NCBI RefSeq assembly: GCF_026914265.1
Contig: NC_069132.1
Span: forward strand, 36,574,932 to 36,638,931
Direction of reading: 5' to 3'
Source: Mya arenaria
Taxonomy: Eukaryota > Mollusca > Bivalvia > Myida > Myidae
Length of the DNA: 64,000 bases
The position numbers and the translations under genes were made by a program. The notes under the pieces were generated by a model. It saw nothing but the letters and a program-made list of their open reading frames with translations. It did no database searches and was not told where the DNA came from. Below, piece by piece: positions 55,401-64,000 of the stretch (its first letter is position 1; each line of letters begins with the position of its first letter).

Positions 55401-55975
55401 AAACTGGAAATTTGCATTTTAAATTTTTACTTGAGTTGGGGATTTTTAAATCTGCGTGTCACTTAATTGTATTTTTTTGCATTCAAAAGACAACACAACC
55501 TACCTTGAGGGAAAGTTGAACATATGGCAGTCAGTCCATGTGTCTTTCAATATCGACCATTTCCACTTTGCTTCAAGTTCTCCACTTGCCGCAGTAGCTA
55601 TATCAGGATATGAAGGACCACTGTGGGTAGACTTAACTGGCTGAGCCTGTCCAGGTTTGGTGCTGTCAGATTTCATTTTTTACAACAGCCCGAGGACGAC
55701 CGCCATGAATTAATAAAATATTAAAAATATATTGACGTCACTTTCATATGTAGTGGATGACATACTAGTTGTGACGTCATAGTATGACACAGTTATCGAC
55801 CGGGTCACCCAGAGTGGCGTGTAATTGACCTGATGTGCCGTTTTACTTTAAGTATTACACACTTTTTTCGTTTAAATTATTAAAAAAAAAATACTTTTAT
55901 TTATTCAATAAAAGTAAACTCGTGAAAATAATGTGCACGCCCGGGCGTCTTGGCGTAAAGGCAGCTACGCGCCTG
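52481..55975 (-). mobile_element. Autonomous-looking hAT transposon, 3.5 kb
   Basis: Perfect 14-bp terminal inverted repeats, CAGGCGCGTAGCTG at 52481-52494 and its complement at 55962-55975. GACGCCC lies a little inside both ends. CTTGT flanks both sides (52476-52480 and 55976-55980). It carries a two-exon transposase on the minus strand with no break seen, so it may be young. Confidence 0.9.
52701..55676 (-). CDS. hAT transposase (TTF zinc finger / DUF4371 / hAT dimerisation type)
   Basis: Exons 55676-55504 and 54759-52701 join in phase (AG|GTAGGT ... TTTGTAG) to 743 codons plus stop. Upstream ATG at 55676 begins MKSDSTKPGQAQPVKS. The TTF-type zinc-finger region is SSSWLTDHPWLRYS then LFCAPCFVFGRK (~68-100). 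The RNase-H-fold catalytic region holds FALIADESTDKS (first Asp, ~260) and SQAYDGAANMSG (second Asp, ~330), a CRAHCLNLAV stretch follows, and SSATAERSFSVMRRVKTYLR (~685) is the hAT dimerisation/catalytic Glu region. Close in type to ZMYM1-like hAT proteins. It cuts and pastes the element by binding its TIRs. The intact frame within exact TIRs indicates a mobile element rather than a domesticated host gene. Confidence 0.9.
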
Positions 55976-56292
55976 CTTGTTATTAGTTGTATTGTGTCTG
56001 CAGGTCCCGTAAAATATAGATCAACATTTTTAAAAGTGTTAGTTTATTATATTTTAAATATATTAGTACCAGAAGTGTTTCAATTTTACGTTTTAAAGTG
56101 ATTTCAAGTGGTTGATCTTTTCCCGCGTTATTGTGACGTCATTTTAAAAAAAATGTTTCCGGTTATAGTCGGGTCGTTCTATTTACAGAATGGGTAAGAA
56201 CGGATTACTGAAAGGTTTTCTTAAATGAAATGCAGTATTTTTTTAACAATTCTTGAATGAAATAATGAACTATTGGTGTAAATATAAGGAGT

Positions 56293-56432
56293 GAATTGCG
56301 GGATTGATGACATTATCGGGGATATGAACGCAATTGGGTTGGTCAAAGTACGCGTGGAGTCCTTCGGACTCCACACACATTGACCAACCCAATTGCGTTC
56401 ATACCCCGATAATGACATCAACCCCGCAATTC
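56293..56432. repeat. 140-bp near-perfect hairpin
   Basis: GAATTGCGGGATTGATGACA...GTGGAGTCC pairs with GGACTCCAC...ATGACATCAACCCCGCAATTC around a TTC loop near 56362. The inner arms include CGCAATTGGGTTGGTCAA and its complement. It lies inside the right half of the foldback element. Confidence 0.8.
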
Positions 56433-56521
56433 ATTTAAAGATGTTGCGTTCATCGATTGATGAACGCAATTGCCGAAAGGCAGTTCATTTAAGGAATGGA
56501 AGTTGAGGTGTAAATATTCCT

Positions 56522-58283
56522 TAATTGAAGTGAACTTAAAGGTTTAAGGAATGTTTGGAATGACAATCTTCTGCTGTGCATCTCCTGCTAACTGCACTCG
56601 TGTCACAGTAGGGGCCTATTTCCAGTGTATTTGTTTATTGGCTCAGGGCCATTTCGATCATAAAACCTTCAAAACTGCACAGCAGGATAATCGGGGGGAG
56701 GGGTCACTTATAGAAGGATTAAACTAGGCCTTTAACTTAAGCCAACATTGGAAATGATCACAAGGCTGAGGAAAAAATCGACGTATTGTGACAATTATAA
56801 AGATTTAACATAATTGAAATGCACGACTAAAATCGTTTATTCATACCTCGAACGATACGCTAAAGCTTTAGTTTGACCATGTTGTATCTAAGTAATTACT
56901 TGTATAAGGATTAAGTTGTCAAATATTCAAACAGTGTGTGTCATTAATTCTTAATTGTTAATTGCATTTGCAAGAAGACTAATCTTCGCCATTCTTTTTC
57001 AGCGAAATAGACTTACATCAGTACAGCAACAACGACGATGGCAACGACGACGAAGAAGTTGCAAATTTTATTGCAACTCAGAAGGAGGAACGAACTTATC
57101 AATCGCTTGTCGTCAAGAATTAATTAATAAATTAACAGCGTACCGATATACATTGTGTTTGAACAATAAATTGTTTGGCATTGGACCGATTGTTCAGAAC
57201 TTTAAGTTACCAACGTTGTTAACAGCGTCGTTGTGAACTTTTTTAGTTGAAATATGTTATTATGTGCTGGTATATTTAAGTAAAACAAGCATACTAGAAT
57301 CAGTTAATATAGTCAATATTGGTGTAAAGTACTGCAGATCACATGTGTCCAGGAAACTTTCAGAGAATTAATTATTTGAAAATTAACAATGATGTTAACT
57401 TTAACATATGTTCTGAACAATCGGTCCAGTGTTTAATATATGTGTAACATTAAACATAAATTTCCCTTTGAATAGTGTTATTACTATTGTCATTTAGATC
57501 CGTCGTAAATGCTTTTTAACAAAAGCAACGCAAGCAGGTCCAAAAGATTGTCCGTTTTTTCTTTCTCTGACACAACCAAGGGAGACAACTCAACAAGTGT
57601 TTAAGCAAGAGTGATGGGGCTTACTCAACATATACACATTGTCAGTGTAAATACGTGTACCAAGATTTATATTTATATTATTAATGGTAACCAAGTTATG
57701 GCAAACATTAACACTTTTTAAAAGCATTGACAAAGGTACAATAGCGAACAGTCATGTATGTACTTTTTTACATCTTGGGAGCAAAAAGCTGAAAATACTG
57801 ATATATTTCACTAGCACAAATCAAATGAGAATTTTCATATCAATTCCAAATATGTATATGGAATTTACACCAGACAAAGAATGAAAACTGGTTAACAGGA
57901 AAAACAAATACATGTAAGAATTAAATATTGCAACATCAAGGAAGCGAACAACAGTGCATTGAGAAATAATATAGAAGTCGCTTGGATGGTATTTTTATTA
58001 AAAAGAAAAATTGTAATATTTGAATTTGTTAAATCCAAACAAATCACCAATAATAAATAATCAAATATATTATACATGATTTTTAATAACTACTAACAAG
58101 AGGTACCAAAAGAAATATTTATTTTAGTAAATATCATTTGAGCTTTCTATAAAAATAAATACATTTTTTTATATAATCATGACCATTGATTCAACATGTG
58201 CATTATGTGAACATAACATGGAACTGTGTGTAAAGTGTAAAGCAAGAGACTTTGTTGATTGAAAAAAAGAACAACTACAATAA
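56522..58283. other. Intergenic stretch
   Basis: AT-rich with no supported gene. Contains one GTTAAC-type MITE (57183-57426). Nothing else was recognised. Confidence 0.6.
57183..57426. mobile_element. GTTAAC-type MITE, intact copy
   Basis: Begins GGACCGATTGTTCAGAACTT and ends GTTCTGAACAATCGGTCC, with GTTAAC palindromes just inside each end. 244 bp, non-coding. Confidence 0.8.
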
Positions 58284-59920
58284 CACTGTGTGGGAAGGGA
58301 CACCGGATATAGCTCAAAAAGTGATAAGTAAACAGACAATTATGCAGTTGTTTTAATTTACCAGAGGCAAGATCTTGCTGTGTTAACGCATAACTACCGT
58401 TTCCACAAATGAAGCAAGTGTTTGAACTAATAGCTGAATGCTAAATTTGGCCTATGGTATACTTTAAAGTGCTTACGATTTAGCAGACCTCGTAAAAGGT
58501 TTCTTCAAATCTGAGATGATCACCTCAAAACTTACTGAATTTCGACAAGTATTGTTATTTTTAGGAAATATATCGAATAAATAAAAAATCGGATTCGAAG
58601 GATTTCACAAGAATAAGCTCAACTATTTTTATTGTAAGAAATGGCAAGGTAACTTTTAAACTGTTAAAGATATGCCCTTAGAAATGTTCACAGTACTGTA
58701 CTGGGGATAGCCGTATTATGTACTGGGGATAGTTTCAAAGTTGAGAAATTTGTGTCCTGGTGATAACATGTAAAATGAGACAAAAATTCATAGTAACACT
58801 GTTAATATACACTATACATGTATATGTCAATTTCGAACTTTCAAATAATCTGCAAAAAGAGAGAGTACAATTTGATAAGAAATATTGAGCAACCTTTAGT
58901 TAACAATGAGTTTGATCCGTGCTCTCCTAAATGAACGTATATATATGCAAGCTGCGTAAATATCAGGGTTGGTCACAATATATTTTTTCTCACTGAAGTG
59001 AACGAGCAGAGACCATTATTCTGTTCTAAGTAATACCAACATCTACCCAAGCTTAGAACAAAGCTTTACGTGTTCCAAATTTGATCACAATATCCCTACT
59101 GGTGACTTTCTGTTTGCAAAGACGTACCGTACTTGATTTACAAAGCAATATTATATATATGAATAGCAAACACCACATATCTTATACGGCCATATGTTTT
59201 GTGTTTCTCAATAAATCAGATTACTGGCGTATTTCAAATATTTAGATATAGATGCTTGTGAAAAAACACATCATGGTTGACTAATATGTATCAATGAAAC
59301 AGTTTTAAGTGCATACAGATACAAAGAACTACAACATGTTTTGCTTTCATCCCTCGATATGGACAACATCGAACAATTTCCCTCGAGCTCGCGTATAGAT
59401 AAATAGCCGTAATCATTATCACAGTCTTGTTTTACTAAATACATCGTTACTATCCTCAGTCCACTTAATAGCTATCCCCTGTGCAGTTATTTATTTGCTT
59501 CATCTATCCCCAGTACACTGCCAGGGCATCAAAAGGTATGAATATCTACGTAACAACAAAAGATATCATATTGATATTTTAAACATTACTAGATTATGTA
59601 ATTAAAATGAAATAGCTCGATTCAGTTTTTATTCTTACTTTCAATTTGTTGATTTATGTTTGAAATCGTACCACATAAATGAACATTTGTGAGCGATCAT
59701 GCAACTTTCGGCGAGAATTGGACTATTATACAAAAGAGGAGACACATTTCCATCATAGTCGTATATTGCACAGTATCAAGTAATTCAAAACTCGTCGATT
59801 TTGTTAAATATATCACCATAAAATACAAAAAAATGATAGAAAACTGTCCATGTCTCAAAACCAAACGCTTATCGATTGATCACTTTTTGAGCTATATCCG
59901 GTGTCCATTCGCACACAGTG
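58284..59920. mobile_element. Non-autonomous Transib/RAG-like element with 23-RSS-like ends
   Basis: Exact flanking AATAA at 58279-58283 and 59921-59925. TIRs of 42 bp with two mismatches: both begin CACTGTGTG, then GGACACCGGATATAGC and TCAAAAAGTGAT. Each reads as heptamer CACTGTG, a spacer of exactly 23 nt and nonamer-like TCAAAAAGT (6 of 9 to ACAAAAACC). Established knowledge: Transib and RAG-like transposons make 5-bp duplications and have CACWRTG-type ends like recombination signal sequences. The interior has no convincing transposase frame. It carries TACTGGGGATAG twice near 58696-58730, and in inverted form near 59480-59515. Alternative: a CACTA/EnSpm-like element with a chance 5-bp match. 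It lies just downstream of FANCM. Confidence 0.7.
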
Positions 59921-60006
59921 AATAAGGCAAGAGCCCAAGAGACAATTGGCAAACGCAAATGCTCTTCTGTTATTTCACTTTAACAAGGGGCATAATTCAA
60001 CAATTA

Positions 60007-60012
60007 TTTAAT
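60007..60012 (-). promoter_or_regulatory. Candidate polyadenylation signal of FANCM
   Basis: ATTAAA on the minus strand about 400 nt beyond the FANCM stop; no AATAAA was seen between them. Confidence 0.35.
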
Positions 60013-60411
60013 CCAGAGTAATGGGCATTGCTAAATATTGGGCTTTTGTCTCTGACAACACGTGATCCAAGTTTCATTAGAATACCTTCAATGTTTTTTT
60101 TTAAAATATGGCCAAGCACGAAGCAGTCACACCTACAACCAATGGCTATGACAAAACTAGGACTTTTTAACTTTGAAAAAACAGACAAGCTAAAAATGAC
60201 AACACTAGTTGTCAAAGAATATTTTTAGCATTTCTATTCAACTTATTTTCACACATAACAGCGTAAAAATACAAACAAGTAGTGAAACTTGCACAATATC
60301 TATCTTTCATCAAGATTGCAAGATATTTCCGAGCATTGTCATAGTCATCATAAATACGCACATTATGACAGATAAATCGACTAGAAAGCATACAAAACTT
60401 AATAAATCCTA

Positions 60412-61891
60412 TTACTTATAGTTGACCGGCAACATATTGACATCAAACTCTCGATGGACAAAGTTGTACACCTCAATGGCCCGATTTGTGGACATTTTAC
60501 CTCGCTGTTCAATAGTGGAGGCTGTACTAGCGAGAAAGTCTGACACTGACTTATATCCATGGCATAAATTTAAGGCATGGATGTAACTAATCTTTGGAAG
60601 GGACAAGAAAAACTTAACTTTATTTGTCTGGTCCTGATTAAGATCAAGAGGTACTGATATTCTCATATTTTTCCGCATCTCAAGTCTACACAAATCCGCC
60701 AACATCTGTCCCGTTTCGCCACAATTTTCAGTAAAAAGCACTCTGACATCAGATCTATAAAGCTGAGACAAGGTTCTGTCCACATATTTTGTCCAATGAA
60801 TTTGCTTGGCAGATTTTTCTTCACCCGGTTTAACCCTGTCTTTCTCAATAATCAAGCAAGGCCGATCAAATAACACACTCAGATGTTGCATTCTTTCTAC
60901 GAGTTTAGCCCGGTTCGCCCCGTTGCTGAATTCCGACCACGATTTTCTTTCAATTGCCATTCTGTTGCTGACAATATAATCACATCCTTGCAACTGGGCT
61001 GCAGTCACACATGCATCATGTTTAAATCTCAAATCTGATATAATGTCTTGGGAACTGCTTATCTCTCGTGAGTCTACTAAGATCACAGGTTTATTATTCA
61101 GCCTTTGATTACTAGAAATATTCATTATCACTTCAACATCATTATTATCATTAACAGCTTTTGGTTTTGCAAATTCTGAATCACTTCTACTTGCATTGTT
61201 TTCTTCAAAACTTTGTGTACTTTGTTTATCTTTTAGCTTGGTAAGTTTACTGTCCTCCGACTGTTTCAGCTTTTTTCTAAATTCTTCTTGCTTTTCTCTT
61301 TGTTTTCTCAGTCTTTCGAGCCTAGCAGATTCAGCAGCACTCACATCTGAGTTCACATTACCATCCATTTTAAACATCTTCAATCCACCCACACCGTCAT
61401 CATCATTCTCACTATCGCTGCTCAGCAGAATCCGAGCTCTCTTTACCCCTTTTCCCAGCATCTGACCTGGCCCCTTCTTTACACTGTGCTCAGATTTATC
61501 CAGAAATTCATTTTCCTCCTCACTGGAAGAATCATTAAGCCTCTGTATCCGGCTTTTCTTTCCTTCTATTTTCTTTTCTACTCTTCCTTCTAGCCTCCTA
61601 TTCCTCTTCCAATGCTTATTCACCTGTTCCACTGCCTCTGTTTCTTTTACCCCTTCAACCTCCTCGACCGAATCCAACCTCATCTTTCGATCTGTTTTTC
61701 CAGCGACTTTAGCTCTGATCTTATCCAGAGCGTTCATTCGGCCGACTTGTATCTCTCTCTGCCTGCTGGTCATAAACGAAGTTACTCCCCCTGCCCTTCT
61801 CTTCCTACGACCAGTATGTAACACAGAGTTGTCTCCATGCAGTAAGGTTACCTCCCTTGGCTCCTCTCCACTACTCTCTTCCTCCTCCTCT
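60412..61891 (-). CDS. FANCM: FANCM, terminal exon (ERCC4-like nuclease and HhH domains)
   Basis: One large last exon of about 492 codons, entered from acceptor CTCATTTCAG with one base of a split codon. The gene is partial because earlier exons (helicase domains) lie past the right edge. An acidic/basic low-complexity stretch and a coiled-coil-like ESARLERLRKQREKQEEFRK precede the domains. The ERCC4-like domain has KPVILVDSREIS (~residue 268), GCDYIVSNRMAIERKSWSEF (~302) and CLIIEKDR. The tandem HhH part has FFLSLPKISYIHALNLCHGY and ends FDVNMLPVNYK. These track human FANCM's C-terminus closely. FANCM anchors the Fanconi anaemia core complex and remodels stalled forks; this end binds FAAP24 and branched DNA. 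The nuclease signature ERKxxxD is ERKSWSE here, with Glu for Asp, so it is probably inactive, as in vertebrates. A frame extending upstream to 61932 is intronic. Confidence 0.92.
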
Positions 61892-64000
61892 CTGAAATGA
61901 GAAACCTCATGGTTATTTTCATGCATAGGCAAACCTCATACAACAGTAACTTCCTTTGCTGAAAAGTAATCACTGTGGTGTCGTAGTATGGTAGATCATA
62001 ATCATGTAACATTCTTAAATTGTCAAAATTATCTTTCATTTGAAATAACTTCTGATCTATAAACTTAAAAAGTAGGGATGGCTACGAGTAGTGAAAACGG
62101 TACTCAAGTACTCAGACAATCTTCCGATCGAGTACTCAGGTACCCCATTACTCGGAAAACTTGAATTGGTTTTTGGAGTAGACAAGTTCATGTTTGTATA
62201 TATTGGCCATTTTCATCTTTCAATGTTGTAATTAACTCTAACAGAAAAATGAAAAAAAAAGGTTGTTTCTTTTAAATTGTCCTTTTTTACATTAATTTAT
62301 ACATTAATAAGTGACACTACAATATAGGGATTAAGTAAATACTATATATGTCAAAATATTATCACGTTATAGAAGTAGATTATGAGCTACACTCCATTAT
62401 AATCAAAAAATCAAAATTACATTGAACAAATTTAAAAACATACATTAAACTTCAAAATACAAAGTACACATTTCCAAATAATAATAAAAAGCACATACGA
62501 ACAAGAGCTGTCACAGTATGTGACGAATGCCCCCGAATGTGACATTGACCTACGAACAAGGTCAGTACATGAAAAGTTTATCTTGCCTTTACGTGTCAAA
62601 TACATATGGCAAGTTATTTTAAATTGCCTCTGAACATAAAAAAATACCACCCATACTTGACAACCTACACTGTTATGTCCTTATATTCAGAATTCCCTTG
62701 TGAATAAACACTTAGTGTATCTTTCACCTTAGAGGTAGGGACATGGGTCTTGCACACGACACGTTGTCTTCGTATGTGGAACACATGTAGCAAGTGATTT
62801 TAAAATCTGTCCATACAAGGGAAAGTAACAGCCCTGACACGACAACCTATACTCTATGTCCTTATATGCAGCACTCCATTGTGAATAAACACTAAGTGTG
62901 ACCTTGACCTTTGAGGTAGGGACACGGGTCTTGCACGCGACACGTCGTCTTGGTATGTGGAACAACACATGTGGCAAGTTATTTTAAAATCTGTCCATAC
63001 AAGGGAAAGTTACAGCCCGGACACGACAACCTGTACTCTATGTCCTTATATGCAGCACTCCATTGTGAATAAACACTATGTGTGACCTTGACCTTTGAGG
63101 TAGGGACACGGGTCTTGCACGCGACACGTCGTCTTGTTTTGTGGTACACATGTGGCAAGTTATTTTAAAATCTGTCCATACAAGAGAAAGTTACAGCCCA
63201 GACACGACAACCTATACTCTATGTCCTTATATGCAGCACTCCATTGTGAATAAACACTAAGTGTGACCTTGACCTTTGAGGTAGGGACACGAGTCTTGCA
63301 CGCCACACGTCGTCTTGGTATGTGGAACACATGTGGCAAGTTGTTTTAAAATCTGTCCATACAAGGGAAAGTTACAGAGCCGGACGGACGGACGGACGGA
63401 CGGACGGACGGTGCGATTTTAATATGCCCACCTTCGGGGGCATAAAAACTAGCACTACATTATATCGAACAATTTAATAAAATGAATTTAATGAAACTTT
63501 AATGAGATATCTTTTAAATGGGTGTTGAATAGCATATTTTGGAAGAATTATATATCGTAAAATCACTTTATTTTCGTACTTGGTGGCAGAGATCTTCTAT
63601 GCTCATCAAGGTTAATCAATGCATCGGTAATTGGCTACAAAGAGCACTTCTAGTATTTTTAATGTATTATTGATTATCATTATAATAAAATTTATAAAAG
63701 TATATAAAATAGAGGTAGGAGAACATTCAAGAATGTTCTATTAGTAAAAAAATTCTCCCTGTGTTCTTACTAATTAAGATTGTTGTCCCAGTCCCTCTAT
63801 AAAATAGATGCTTACAGTTACTGACAGGTGGCTTGTTCAAAAACCACATTAAAGCTGGAAATTCCATTTTGACAAATCATGAAATTTGACTTTGTAGCAG
63901 GATGCTTTTGTACAAAGGTCCTAAAAGTCATACTGAGAATTATTCTTACTGAGTTTCTTGAAGATAAAAAACACTGTTGATATTATGAAAGGAATAAGGA
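61892..64000 (-). other. FANCM intron, running off the right edge
   Basis: No further exon was recognised. It contains a short GTACTC-rich segment near 62090-62165 and the tandem-core repeat at 62500-63445. The rest is AT-rich with nothing recognised. Confidence 0.6.
62500..63445. repeat. Tandem-core repeat, second copy of the 34405-35370 family
   Basis: Head AACAAGAGCTGTCACAGTAT, then GACGAATGCCCCCGAATGTG. Four to five ~180-bp units with GTGACCTTGACCTTTGAGGT and ATGTGGAACACATGTGGCAA, GGACGG repeats, and tail CACCTTCGGGGGCATAAAAA. Head, core and tail match the intron 2 copy of eIF4A3 in the same order. Confidence 0.85.

Larger units (their letters stand above)
52352..56521. mobile_element. 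Foldback element split by a hAT insertion
   Basis: The left arm (52352-52421) contains ATTTACACCTCAACTTCCAT and GAACTGCCTTTCGGCAATTG. The right arm (56440-56521) is its inverted complement, with an extra small palindrome TTCATCGATTGATGAA. Removing the hAT at 52481-55975 leaves a ~670-bp element. Part of the arm motif also occurs alone at 43987-44015. Confidence 0.65.

Noticed and set aside
60412-61932. FANCM frame treated as a complete 506-aa gene starting at 61932
   Set aside because: A good acceptor at 61892-61894 and the known position of this domain at FANCM's C-terminus show that the leading 13 residues are intronic and the gene continues past the window.

Overview
The window is a gene-sparse, AT-rich, repeat-laden stretch of a bivalve mollusc genome. 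This is inferred from long introns, metazoan orthologues, tRNA-derived SINEs, and tandem-core repeats carrying GACCTTGACCTTTGACC and GTGACGAATGCCCCCGA-like boxes. A clam-like (heterodont) species is likely, but the sequence alone does not fix it. No bacterial, viral or CRISPR content was found.

Layout, left to right. 1-4.9 kb is non-genic: MITEs and a GACCTTGACC tandem repeat. At 5.2-7.1 kb, minus strand, lies an apparently intronless 630-aa protein with a ComEA-like helix-hairpin-helix N-terminus, a 30-bp-periodic Arg/Ser domain and a C-terminal CNIL (CaaX-like) box. From 37.4 kb down to 9.0 kb, minus strand, runs a complete eIF4A3 (DDX48, exon-junction-complex helicase) gene. I resolved 11 coding exons, 398 codons plus stop, with every splice phase consistent. 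The last exon holds only 17 coding bases and follows a 5.9-kb intron with a 2-kb minisatellite of 20-22-bp monomers. Its introns host non-autonomous hAT-like elements, SINE/tRNA-like units, LINE tails, tandem-core repeats and decayed copies of its own exon 6.

At 38.9-41.8 kb, plus strand and divergent from eIF4A3, is a three-exon SLC46-type MFS transporter, probably with a GC-AG first intron. At 45.0-45.9 kb and 51.0-52.1 kb, plus strand, are two tandem paralogues of a small single-pass membrane protein: 66-nt signal-peptide exon, phase-0 intron, then a GC-rich exon with CTCDF and a Gly-rich membrane segment. I do not recognise this family.

At 52.5-56.0 kb is an intact-looking autonomous hAT transposon (14-bp TIRs, CTTGT duplication, 743-codon transposase) inserted in an older foldback repeat. 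At 58.3-59.9 kb is a 1.64-kb element with 42-bp TIRs beginning CACTGTG, a 23-nt spacer, an A-rich nonamer and a 5-bp AATAA duplication: the architecture of Transib/RAG-type transposons and of the 23-RSS of V(D)J recombination. 60.4-61.9 kb, minus strand, holds the last exon of FANCM (ERCC4-like plus HhH domains). The rest of that gene lies beyond the right edge, and 61.9-64 kb is its intron, filled with another tandem-core repeat.

The genes are unrelated in function (RNA processing, transport, DNA repair). The most unusual material is the RSS-ended element, the paralogous small membrane proteins, the HhH/RS/CaaX protein and the fossil exons inside eIF4A3.
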